From Streptomyces sp. Je 1-332 (GTDB taxonomy: Bacteria > Actinomycetota > Actinomycetes > Streptomycetales > Streptomycetaceae), in contig NZ_CP160402.1 in NCBI RefSeq assembly GCF_040730185.1, forward strand, positions 3,348,001-3,412,000: DNA of 64,000 bases, read 5' to 3'. Below are positions 50,717-58,473 of the stretch, piece after piece. The notes under the pieces are model-generated. The model was not told the DNA's origin. It did no database searches and was given only the letters and a program-made list of their open reading frames with translations. Positions within the stretch are counted from its first letter, which is position 1, and every line of letters begins with the position of its first letter. Position numbers and translations under genes: made by a program.

Positions 50717-51238
50717 ATGCACACCGAACAGCACACCGACCACCCCACCACCCCCACAGCCGCATCCCCCCGCTTCCCCGTCCCCGTCGACGCCGCCCTG
50801 CGCGCGGCCGGCTGGACCCCCGGACGCTGGGACATAAAGCAGGCCGAGATCTGGGCCGACGTCCTGCGCCGCCACACCTCACCCGCAGGACACCAGCACG
50901 CCGTCTTCCCCGCCGCCGTCGAAGCCTGGGCCGAATTCGGCGGACTGCACATCGCACCGCAGGGCCCCGGCCGCCACATAGCCCCCGCCACCGTGCACCT
51001 CGACCCCCTCTACGGCCTCCACCTCGCCCGCACCCTCGGCGACCTCGGCCGCGCACTCGACACCCAGGTCTGCCCCATAGGAGAGGAGACCGAGACCCAG
51101 GCACTGCTCGCCATCGACGCCGAAGGCCGCGTCTACAGCCTCGACCACAGCGGCGACTGGTACCTCGGCTCCCACATCGACGAGGCCCTCGCCACCCTGG
51201 CCTCCGGCACCCAGCCGGAACGCCTCAAGACAGGCTGA
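50717..51238 (+). CDS. SUKH-3 family immunity protein
   Basis: 173 residues with SUKH-3 landmarks: AALRAAGWTPGRWDI near the N-terminus, AVEAWAEFGGLHI (about 67-79), VHLDPLYGL, QVCPIGEETETQALLAIDAEGRVYSLDH, and the C-terminal YLGSHIDEALATLASG. These proteins bind and block deaminase or nuclease toxins. It sits 46 bases after the YwqJ-like gene on the same strand and is probably its cognate inhibitor. The stop codon is followed 22 bases later by the convergent histidine kinase gene. Confidence 0.85.
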   Translation: MHTEQHTDHPTTPTAASPRFPVPVDAALRAAGWTPGRWDIKQAEIWADVLRRHTSPAGHQHAVFPAAVEAWAEFGGLHIAPQGPGRHIAPATVHLDPLYGLHLARTLGDLGRALDTQVCPIGEETETQALLAIDAEGRVYSLDHSGDWYLGSHIDEALATLASGTQPERLKTG

Positions 51239-51260
51239 ACGCGGACTGCCGCCACGAGAA

Positions 51261-52592
51261 CTAGGCCACGGCGGCCGCCGCCGGCAACACCGCCGACACC
51301 CGGAAACCACCCGCATCCGTCGGACCCGACACAAAAACACCGCCCAGCGCGACGACCCGCTCCTTCATACCCACCAGACCATTGCCCCCACTCGGCAGCC
51401 GGGCATCCCCCGGACCCACCTCCGGCGGCGGCTCGTTCTCCACCTGCATCGCGATCTCCGCACCCCGATGCGCGAGCCGCACAAACGTCTTGGCGCCCGC
51501 CGCGTGCTTGTGCACGTTCGTCAACGCCTCCTGAACCACCCGGTACGCCGTCTGCTCGACGTCCGCCGCATACGCACGGGACTCGCCCTCCACGGACAGA
51601 TCCACCACCATCCCCGCCGCACGGGACTGCCCCACCAACTCGTCCAGCTCCGCCAGACACGGCCCGTCCTCGTCCACCGCACGCGAGGCCGCAGCAGCCG
51701 CCGCGAACCCCACGGCCGCCAACGGCACAGCATCCGACACCGACCCGTGCCGACCCCCTACCGCCGGCGTCGGCTCCCCGGTCCGCAGCACACCGAGCAT
51801 CTCGCGCAACTCCGTCAGAGCCTGCCGACCCATATCCCCCACGAGAGCGGCATTCTTGACCGCCTTCTCAGGATCCTTCCGGGCCACAGCCTGCAACGCG
51901 GCAGCATGCACCACCATCAAACTCACCCGATGCGCGACCACGTCATGCATCTCCCGCGCGATCCGGGTCCGCTCCTCGTTACGCGCCCACTCCGCCCGCT
52001 CCTCGGCCCGCTCGGCCAGCAGCTGCAACTCACCCTTCAGGCTGTCCGCACGCTCCCGAAGACTCTCCATCAGCCGCCGCCGAGCGCCGATGTACAGCCC
52101 GAGCAGGATCGGCGGCGCGGTCAGCCCGACCGACGTGGTGATCGCGATGAACGGTATGAACCCCTCCGCGAACCCCAGCTCCCCGCTCTCCATGTCCTGC
52201 CGGGTCCGCACAAGAGTCACGATGAGCGTCCCGAGCAACGACATCGCCGCAAGAGAACCAATGATCCGCCGAGGCAACTCAGAAGCGGCCAGCGTGTAAA
52301 GCCCGACGACGGTCAGAAGGACCCCCATCTGAGCCGGCGTGATCGCGATCGAGATCAACACCACGGCGATCGGCCACCGCCGCCGCAACACCAGCGAAGC
52401 CCCCGCCAGCACCCCGAACGCGACCCCCACCCCCGTGGGAACCCCCGTGTCCCCCGCGAACGTGATCCCCTCGGCCCCGCACTCCGCCGCCGAGGCCAAC
52501 GCAAGCCCCACATCCAACACGGCACTACGCCGCCGCTCCCACCACCACGGCCCGCTCACGGCCGCGATGTGCTTCTCCCCCGTCGTGGTCAT
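51261..52592 (-). CDS. Sensor histidine kinase, NarL/DesK type, without adjacent response regulator
   Basis: 443 residues. About five or six hydrophobic segments occupy residues 20-190, then a HisKA_3 dimerisation helix carries the phospho-His in REMHDVVAHRVSLMVVHA. The N-box QEALTNVHKHA and the G-box GGNGLVGMKERVVALGG of the HATPase domain follow. Between the two boxes there is a Gly/Ala-rich insert, at the segment DAVPLAAVGFAAAAAASRAV. No response regulator gene is adjacent, which is unusual for this class. The ATG is at 52592. Confidence 0.88.
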   Translation of the reverse strand: MTTTGEKHIAAVSGPWWWERRRSAVLDVGLALASAAECGAEGITFAGDTGVPTGVGVAFGVLAGASLVLRRRWPIAVVLISIAITPAQMGVLLTVVGLYTLAASELPRRIIGSLAAMSLLGTLIVTLVRTRQDMESGELGFAEGFIPFIAITTSVGLTAPPILLGLYIGARRRLMESLRERADSLKGELQLLAERAEERAEWARNEERTRIAREMHDVVAHRVSLMVVHAAALQAVARKDPEKAVKNAALVGDMGRQALTELREMLGVLRTGEPTPAVGGRHGSVSDAVPLAAVGFAAAAAASRAVDEDGPCLAELDELVGQSRAAGMVVDLSVEGESRAYAADVEQTAYRVVQEALTNVHKHAAGAKTFVRLAHRGAEIAMQVENEPPPEVGPGDARLPSGGNGLVGMKERVVALGGVFVSGPTDAGGFRVSAVLPAAAAVA

Positions 52593-52759
52593 GCCTTCCA
52601 GCCTACGGGCGACAACCCCTCCTTTTCCGGCGAGTTTCCGGCTCAGTGATCGAACGCACGCGCTGTTCGATGCAAAACGAAACGGCCAGAAACCCCTCGA
52701 ACTGTTGAATCGCTTCTTCTTTCCGACCGGACGTTCGCATTCCGGACGAGCGTTGCCGC

Positions 52760-53620
52760 ATGACAGAGATCACGGGCAAGTACGCCGACTTCGAGGGGTT
52801 GCGGGAGCGGGCGGTCGCGTTGCGGCGGGAGGGGTTGAGTCTGCGGCAGATCTCCGAGGAACTCGGGGTCCGCAACAAGGAGACCTTGAGCCGCCTCGTG
52901 CAGGGCGAACCTCCCGCCGAGTGGACCAAGCGCCCGAGGGCGAAGGACGACCTGCGGGAGCGGGCGCGCGAGCTGCGCCGCCAAGGCCGGACGTACGACG
53001 AGATCCAGGCCGAGCTGGGCTGCTCGAAGAGTTCGGTCTCCCTGTGGGTACGGGATCTGCCGAAGCCGAAGCCTCGCTACACGCCAGAAGAGCAGCAGGC
53101 ACTCATGCGGGAAGGACTCACGAAGCTCCGGACCGCCCAAGACGAGCAGCGAAAGATCACGAAGCTCGCGGCGATAGCCGAGATCGGCGAGCTGAGCGAT
53201 CGTGAGCTGTTCGTCCTGGGCGTTGGTCTCTACTGGGCGGAGGGGCAGAAGAGCAAGCCCTACGCCCGCCGCGAGGCGGTCACCTTCATCAACAGCGACC
53301 CCGATGTGATCCGCGTCTACCTCGCCTGGCTCGATCTGCTCGGGATCGCCCCGGAACGTTTAAACTATCGCGTCATGATCCACGAGTCCGCCGACGTGGC
53401 AACTGCGGAGGCGTACTGGGCCGACCTGGTACGGGTCGATGTCTCGACCTTCCAGCGGACCACGCTGAAGAAGCACAACCCCAAGACCGTCCGGAAGAAC
53501 ACGGGGGATGACTACCGGGGTTGCCTTGTCATCAGAGTCCGGCAAGGTGCCGATTTGTACTGCCGGATCGAGGGGTGGTGGACGGGGATCGTGACTGACG
53601 CCGCGACTCAGCTCGGGTAA
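52760..53620 (+). CDS. HTH protein with LAGLIDADG-like C-terminal domain, contains a TTA codon
   Basis: 286 residues. Two N-terminal helix-turn-helix segments: SLRQISEELGVRNKETLSRLV (about 26-46) and TYDEIQAELGCSKSSVSLWV (about 75-94). The C-terminal part (about 145-280) has a single LAGLIDADG-like helix, LFVLGVGLYWAEGQKS, then INSDPDVIRVYLAWLDLLGI, as in bacterial homing-endonuclease-like proteins. A single motif would need dimerisation for cutting, or the domain may only bind DNA. Codon 201 (53360-53362) is TTA, decoded by bldA. The stop lies 14 bases before tRNA-Gln. Nearby composition is less GC-biased than the neighbours, hinting at acquisition. Confidence 0.75.
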   Translation: MTEITGKYADFEGLRERAVALRREGLSLRQISEELGVRNKETLSRLVQGEPPAEWTKRPRAKDDLRERARELRRQGRTYDEIQAELGCSKSSVSLWVRDLPKPKPRYTPEEQQALMREGLTKLRTAQDEQRKITKLAAIAEIGELSDRELFVLGVGLYWAEGQKSKPYARREAVTFINSDPDVIRVYLAWLDLLGIAPERLNYRVMIHESADVATAEAYWADLVRVDVSTFQRTTLKKHNPKTVRKNTGDDYRGCLVIRVRQGADLYCRIEGWWTGIVTDAATQLG

Positions 53621-53634
53621 GGTCTGAGGGGCTG

Positions 53635-53710
53635 TCCCCCGTGGTGTAACTGGCAGCACACTAGTTTTTGGTACTAGTAGGACAAGGTTCGAATCCTTGC
53701 GGGGGAGCCA
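53635..53710 (+). tRNA. tRNA-Gln(UUG) with encoded CCA
   Basis: The acceptor arms TCCCCCG (53635-53641) and CGGGGGA (53700-53706) pair fully. The anticodon stem CTAGT/ACTAG encloses TTTTGGT, giving anticodon TTG for CAA (Gln). The T-arm is CAAGG-TTCGAAT-CCTTG. The discriminator is G (53707) and the genomic CCA is at 53708-53710. The preceding gene ends 14 bases upstream on the same strand. Confidence 0.95.
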
Positions 53711-53730
53711 CGGCTCACAAGCCCTGTGTT

Positions 53731-53758
53731 CGGGTCCTGACCGCAAGGTCAGGACCCG
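53731..53758 (+). terminator. tRNA-Gln terminator
   Basis: CGGGTCCTGACC (53731-53742) and GGTCAGGACCCG (53747-53758) form a perfect 12-bp stem with a GCAA tetraloop, followed by CCCTCATTT. Confidence 0.85.
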
Positions 53759-53836
53759 CCCTCATTTCCGCCCCCCATCCCCCCGGTATCCTGCGGATGT
53801 CCAATCCCCGCACATCCGAAGCCGAAGGGCATCCCC

Positions 53837-55294
53837 GTGAGCGCCAACTGCCCGGCAGCCGTCATCGTCCTCGCAGCGGGTGAGGGCACCCGTATGAAGT
53901 CGGCCACTCCCAAGGTTCTGCACGAGATCTGCGGACGTTCCCTCATCGGGCACGTCCTCGAGGCCGCGTACGCGCTGAGCCCGGAGCGGCTCGTGACCGT
54001 CGTCGGGTTCGCCCGCGAGCAGGTCGTCGGTCATCTCTCCGCCGTCGCCCCGGACGTACGCACCGCCTATCAGAGCGAGCAGAAGGGCACCGGCCACGCC
54101 GTCCGTATCGGCCTGGACGAGCTCGGCGGTTCCGTGGACGGGACCGTCATCGTCGTGTGCGGTGACACCCCGCTGCTGACCGGTGCGACTCTGCGGAAGC
54201 TGGCCGAGACGCACACCGGTGACGGGAACGCCGTGACCGTGCTGACCGCCGAGGTGCCGGACGCGACCGGTTACGGCCGGATCGTGCGGGACGGTGAGAG
54301 CGGCGCGGTGACCGGGATCGTGGAGCACAAGGACGCGACCGAGAAGCAGCGTCTGATCCGTGAGATCAACTCCGGTGTGTTCGCGTTCGACGGGCAGTTG
54401 CTCGCGAAGGCGCTGGGCAAGGTGCGTACGGACAACAGTCAGGGTGAGGAGTACCTGACCGATGTCCTGGGGATCCTGCGGGAGGCGGGGCATCGCGTGG
54501 GCGCGGCCGTCACCGGTGATCACGAGGAGATCGCGGGGATCAACAACCGTGTGCAACTGGCGCAGGCCCGCCGTACTTTGAACGACCGGCTGCTGACCGA
54601 GGCCATGCTGGCGGGTGTGACGGTGGTGGATCCGGCGTCGACGTGGATCGACGCGACGGTGACGTACGAGCAGGACGCGCTCGTGCACCCCGGCACGCAG
54701 CTCCACGGCGCCACGCATCTGGGCGAGGGTTCGGAGGTGGGGCCCAACACGCGTCTGACGAACACCAGGGTTGGTGCGGGTGCGCGGGTGGACAACACGG
54801 TGGCGTACGACTCGGAGGTCGGGGAGCAGGCGAGTGTCGGTCCGTACGCGTATCTGCGGCCGGGTACCCGGCTCGGTGTGAAGTCGAAGGCCGGCACGTT
54901 CGTGGAGATGAAGAACTCGAACATCGGTGAGGGTACGAAGGTGCCGCATCTGTCGTACGTGGGTGATGCGACGATCGGTGATTTCACCAACATCGGTGCT
55001 GCGAGCGTGTTTGTGAATTACGACGGTGAGGCGAAGCACCACACGACGGTGGGGTCGCACTGCAAGACCGGTTCGGACAACATGTTTGTGGCTCCTGTCA
55101 CTGTTGGGGACGGTGCTTATACGGCGGCGGGTTCGGTCATCACGAAGGATGTTCCGGCGGGTTCGCTGGCTGTGGCCCGTGGCCAGCAGCGGAATATCGA
55201 GGGTTGGGTGGCGCGTAAGCGTCCGGGGAGCGCGGCGGCGAGGGCGGCGGAGGCGTCGTCCGGGGAGTCCAGGAATTCGGCAAGCGGAAGCTGA
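53837..55294 (+). CDS. glmU: Bifunctional GlmU: GlcN-1-P acetyltransferase and GlcNAc-1-P uridylyltransferase
   Basis: 485 residues. It makes UDP-GlcNAc for peptidoglycan. The N-terminal pyrophosphorylase domain starts with VIVLAAGEGTRMKS and contains CGDTPLL. From about residue 260 the left-handed beta-helix acetyltransferase domain has hexapeptide repeats (IGDFTNIGAASVFVNYDGEAKHHT with the catalytic His region). The C-terminal 35 residues are Ala/Ser-rich. The start is GTG at 53837. It is followed in order by prs, rplY and pth on the same strand. Confidence 0.96.
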   Translation: MSANCPAAVIVLAAGEGTRMKSATPKVLHEICGRSLIGHVLEAAYALSPERLVTVVGFAREQVVGHLSAVAPDVRTAYQSEQKGTGHAVRIGLDELGGSVDGTVIVVCGDTPLLTGATLRKLAETHTGDGNAVTVLTAEVPDATGYGRIVRDGESGAVTGIVEHKDATEKQRLIREINSGVFAFDGQLLAKALGKVRTDNSQGEEYLTDVLGILREAGHRVGAAVTGDHEEIAGINNRVQLAQARRTLNDRLLTEAMLAGVTVVDPASTWIDATVTYEQDALVHPGTQLHGATHLGEGSEVGPNTRLTNTRVGAGARVDNTVAYDSEVGEQASVGPYAYLRPGTRLGVKSKAGTFVEMKNSNIGEGTKVPHLSYVGDATIGDFTNIGAASVFVNYDGEAKHHTTVGSHCKTGSDNMFVAPVTVGDGAYTAAGSVITKDVPAGSLAVARGQQRNIEGWVARKRPGSAAARAAEASSGESRNSASGS

Positions 55295-55429
55295 CCGGAA
55301 ACAGGTGCGTCGGACACGGCGTACCGTGATAGATGCACACCATTTCGGCCGCTCAGCGCATCGGACTGTGTTTTTTCCGAGGCGTGCGAGGACGGCAGCG
55401 GGAAGAACTCGTCTGAGGAGACTAGTGCT

Positions 55430-56407
55430 GTGACCGGGATCAAGACGACCGGCGAGAAGAAGTTGATGCTCTTCTCCGGCCGCGCCCACCCCGAGTTGGC
55501 CGAGGAGGTCGCACACAAGCTGGGTGTCGGCATCGTGCCGACGAAGGCTTTCGATTTCGCCAACGGTGAGATCTATGTGCGGTATCAGGAGTCGGCTCGT
55601 GGTGCGGACTGCTTCTTGATCCAGAGCCACACGGCTCCGATCAACAAGTGGATCATGGAGCAGTTGATCATGATCGACGCGCTGAAGCGCGCGTCGGCCC
55701 GCTCCATCACCGTGATCGTGCCGTTCTACGGGTACGCGCGTCAGGACAAGAAGCACCGCGGCCGTGAGCCGATCTCGGCCCGTCTGGTGGCGGACCTGAT
55801 GAAGACGGCGGGCGCGGACCGCATCCTCACGGTCGACCTGCACACGGACCAGATCCAGGGCTTCTTCGACGGCCCGGTCGACCACCTCTTCGCGCTGCCG
55901 GTCCTCGCGGACTACGTGGGTGCGAAGGTCGACCGTTCGAAGCTGACCGTGGTCTCTCCCGACGCCGGCCGGGTGCGTGTCGCCGACCGCTGGTGCGACC
56001 GTCTGGGCGCGCCGCTGGCGATCGTGCACAAGCGCCGCGACAAGGACGTCGCCAATCAGGTCACCGTGCACGAGGTCGTCGGTGACGTGAAGGGCCGCGT
56101 CTGTGTGCTGGTCGACGACATGATCGACACGGGTGGCACGATCTGCGCCGCCGCCGACGCGTTGTTCGCGCACGGTGCGGAGGACGTCATCGTGACGGCG
56201 ACGCACGGTGTGCTCTCCGGTCCGGCCGCGGACCGTCTGAAGAACTCCAAGGTGAGCGAGTTCGTGTTCACGGACACGCTGCCCGACCCGGGCGACCTGG
56301 AGCTCGACAAGATCACGGTGCTCTCGATCGCGCCGACCATCGCGAACGCGGTGCGTGAGGTCTTCGAGGACGGTTCGGTGACGAGCCTCTTCGACGAGCA
56401 GGCGTAG
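55430..56407 (+). CDS. prs: Ribose-phosphate pyrophosphokinase (PRPP synthase)
   Basis: 325 residues. It converts ribose 5-phosphate and ATP to PRPP for nucleotides, His and Trp. Class I signatures: FANGEIYVRYQESARGADCF, FYGYARQDKKHRGREPISA, the DLHTDQIQGFF Mg-binding segment, and the PRPP loop VCVLVDDMIDTGGTI. The start is GTG at 55430 with GAGGAG upstream. The 135-base gap from glmU can hold a promoter or leader, but the pairing is conserved in many Gram-positives. Confidence 0.96.
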   Translation: MTGIKTTGEKKLMLFSGRAHPELAEEVAHKLGVGIVPTKAFDFANGEIYVRYQESARGADCFLIQSHTAPINKWIMEQLIMIDALKRASARSITVIVPFYGYARQDKKHRGREPISARLVADLMKTAGADRILTVDLHTDQIQGFFDGPVDHLFALPVLADYVGAKVDRSKLTVVSPDAGRVRVADRWCDRLGAPLAIVHKRRDKDVANQVTVHEVVGDVKGRVCVLVDDMIDTGGTICAAADALFAHGAEDVIVTATHGVLSGPAADRLKNSKVSEFVFTDTLPDPGDLELDKITVLSIAPTIANAVREVFEDGSVTSLFDEQA

Positions 56408-56600
56408 TCGCCGCGGGCTTACTGAAGATCGATTTCTGGGGCGGCCTCCCCGCCGGGTAGACTCACGGAGTTGCTCGGCGAGGGAGGCCGTACTCATTGG
56501 AGTGCGGCGGTCCGTTATCGACGCGCTCTTCGTAGCAGGCCAGTAAGTCGTGGCCGGGTGACCGATTCTGTTCCGTCACCGCTTTGTACGAGGAGTGCAC

Positions 56601-57194
56601 ATGTCCGAGGTGAAGATCTCCGCCGAGGTCCGCAGCGAGTTCGGCAAGGGCGCCGCCCGCCGTCTGCGTCGCGCCGACAAGCTGCCCGCCGTTGTCTACG
56701 GCCACGGTGCCGAGCCGATGCACATCACGCTGCCGCACCACGGCACGCTGATGGCGCTCAAGACCCCGAACGTCCTGATCAACCTGGACATCGACGGCAA
56801 GAGCCAGCTGGTCATCCCGAAGGCCGTCCAGCGTGACGCCGTGCGCATCGGCATCCTCGAGCACGTCGACCTGCTCCTGGTCCGCAAGGGCGAGAAGGTC
56901 AACGTCGACATCTACGTGCACACCGAGGGTGAGCTCGCCCCGGGCGGCAACCTGCTCGAGCACGTGCTGAACGCGCTGCCCGTCGAGGCCGAGGCCACGC
57001 ACATCCCGGAGTCGGTCACCGTCTCCATCGCCGGTCTCGAGGCCGGTGCGACCGTTCTCGCCAAGGACATCACGCTGCCCAAGGGCACGACCCTGGCCGT
57101 CGACGAGGACACCGTCGTCCTGCAGGTCCTGGCCGCGCAGGCCGAGGAGGCCGCTGCCGAGACCGAGGGTGAGGGTGAAGCCGCCGAGGCCTGA
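56601..57194 (+). CDS. rplY: 50S ribosomal protein L25/general stress protein Ctc
   Basis: 197 residues. The N-terminal L25 domain (about 1-92: [27 protein letters not shown]) binds 5S rRNA. The C-terminal TL5/CTC-type beta domain (about 98-185) is followed by an acidic Glu/Ala tail. The long two-domain form is the Ctc type, associated with stress in Gram-positives. The ATG at 56601 has GAGGAG six bases upstream. A long hairpin separates it from pth. Confidence 0.95.
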   Translation: MSEVKISAEVRSEFGKGAARRLRRADKLPAVVYGHGAEPMHITLPHHGTLMALKTPNVLINLDIDGKSQLVIPKAVQRDAVRIGILEHVDLLLVRKGEKVNVDIYVHTEGELAPGGNLLEHVLNALPVEAEATHIPESVTVSIAGLEAGATVLAKDITLPKGTTLAVDEDTVVLQVLAAQAEEAAAETEGEGEAAEA

Positions 57195-57244
57195 GCCTCG
57201 ACAGCGTTCGCCTGAGCTCGACCGGTTCATCCGGGTTCGACCTG

Positions 57245-57284
57245 CCAACCGCCGCTCCGCGCTCCTGCGCGGGGCGGCGGTTGG
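57245..57284 (+). terminator. Intergenic hairpin between rplY and pth
   Basis: A 17-bp stem with one G-T wobble pairs 57245-57261 with 57268-57284, leaving a six-base CTCCTG loop. It ends 20 bases before the pth ATG, so it could terminate or attenuate readthrough from rplY. Confidence 0.75.
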
Positions 57285-57304
57285 GCTATGAAGGAGACAT
57301 GCAG

Positions 57305-57901
57305 ATGACGACGGACCCCGGCGCGCCCTGGCTGATCGTGGGTCTGGGCAATCCAGGCCCTGGGTACGCCATGAACCGGCACAACGTGGGCTTCATGGTG
57401 GCCGATCTGCTCGCGGAGCGGATCGGTGGCTCGTTCAAGCGCAGCGGGCGTGCGCAGGCGCAGGTGTTGGAGGGCCGGATCGGTCCGGCGGGGCCGGGCA
57501 GTCGCCGTGTCGTCCTGGCGAAGCCGATGTCGTACATGAACGTGTCGGGTGGTCCGGTGACGGCGCTGCGCGACTTCTACAAGGTCCCGACGGCGAACAT
57601 CGTCGCGGTCCACGACGAGCTGGACATCGATTACGGGACGCTGCGGCTGAAGCTGGGTGGTGGCGACAACGGTCACAACGGTCTGAAGTCGATGACGAAG
57701 TCGATGGGGTCCGACTATCACCGGGTACGGTTCGGGATCGGGCGTCCGCCGGGGCGGATGCAGGTGGCGGACTTCGTCCTGAAGGACTTCGGGTCGGCGG
57801 AGCGCAAGGAGCTGGGGTACTTCGTGGACCGCGCGGCGGACGCGGCGGAGACTCTGGTGATCGAGGGGTTGGAGCGGGCGCAGAGCTCGTACAACTCCTG
57901 A
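57305..57901 (+). CDS. pth: Peptidyl-tRNA hydrolase
   Basis: 198 residues. It releases tRNA from peptidyl-tRNA dropped by ribosomes. The catalytic His is in [37 protein letters not shown], and the Asp in [10 protein letters not shown], with [12 protein letters not shown], complete the family pattern. The ATG at 57305 has AAGGAG eight bases upstream; an ATG at 57299 is too close to that site. It follows rplY, as commonly in bacteria. Confidence 0.95.
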   Translation: MTTDPGAPWLIVGLGNPGPGYAMNRHNVGFMVADLLAERIGGSFKRSGRAQAQVLEGRIGPAGPGSRRVVLAKPMSYMNVSGGPVTALRDFYKVPTANIVAVHDELDIDYGTLRLKLGGGDNGHNGLKSMTKSMGSDYHRVRFGIGRPPGRMQVADFVLKDFGSAERKELGYFVDRAADAAETLVIEGLERAQSSYNS

Positions 57902-57966
57902 GCGGTTCCTGTGTGGTGGCCCGGGGCGGTTGACTGAGCGCATGCCCATGGCCAAGGATCGCCGCC

Positions 57967-58428
57967 ATGAACGCGCTGCTTCTCCTCCGCCGGGCGGCGA
58001 TGGGCGCGCTCGCCGTGCTGCTGCTCGTCGCGGGTTTCTGGGCGTCCTGGGGCACTGCGCAACACGTGATGCTCACCGACGACCGTGAGCGGGGCACGAT
58101 GCGGGTGACGCGGTGCTCCTCCGACGACTGCTTCGGGTCGTACGTCTCCTCGACCGCCGGTTTCCCGTCCCGCGAGAAGGTCGTGATCGACCGCTCGATC
58201 GCGGAGGAGAAGGGGTCGAGGATCCCGGTGGCCGTGAAGCCCGGCTCCGACGAGGTCGTCCGCACGGGTGGCCCCGGGTTCCTCCACGCGTGGCTGCCGC
58301 TGGGCGGCGCGCTGCTGCTTGCCTCGGTGGTGGTGGCGGGGGGCCTGCGCCTGCCCCGCACGGCGTGGGGGCTGGCCCTGGCGGGCGGCGCGCTCCTGAC
58401 GGCGTCTTTCGTGACGCTGGCGTTCTGA
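57967..58428 (+). CDS. Small membrane protein of unknown function
   Basis: 153 residues. One N-terminal hydrophobic segment (about 8-30) precedes an extracytoplasmic loop of about 75 residues with two Cys close together (VTRCSSDDCFGSY), probably a disulfide. Two C-terminal helices follow (LPLGGALLLASVVVAGGL and WGLALAGGALLTASFVTLAF). No family is recognised. It lies 65 bases after pth on the same strand. A strong hairpin follows. Confidence 0.75.
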   Translation: MNALLLLRRAAMGALAVLLLVAGFWASWGTAQHVMLTDDRERGTMRVTRCSSDDCFGSYVSSTAGFPSREKVVIDRSIAEEKGSRIPVAVKPGSDEVVRTGGPGFLHAWLPLGGALLLASVVVAGGLRLPRTAWGLALAGGALLTASFVTLAF

Positions 58429-58432
58429 CCTG

Positions 58433-58467
58433 CGGGTGGGCGCTCCGGGTCCCGGAGCGCCCACCCG
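58433..58467. terminator. Bidirectional terminator between membrane-protein gene and ppc
   Basis: A perfect 17-bp inverted repeat (58433-58449 and 58451-58467) around one base, between convergent stop codons. Confidence 0.85.
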
Positions 58468-58473
58468 AGAGGG

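Noticed and set aside
52600..53760. Prophage or integrative element at tRNA-Gln
   Set aside because: No integrase, excisionase, replication gene or duplicated tRNA end is visible. Only a single DNA-binding-type gene lies beside the tRNA.
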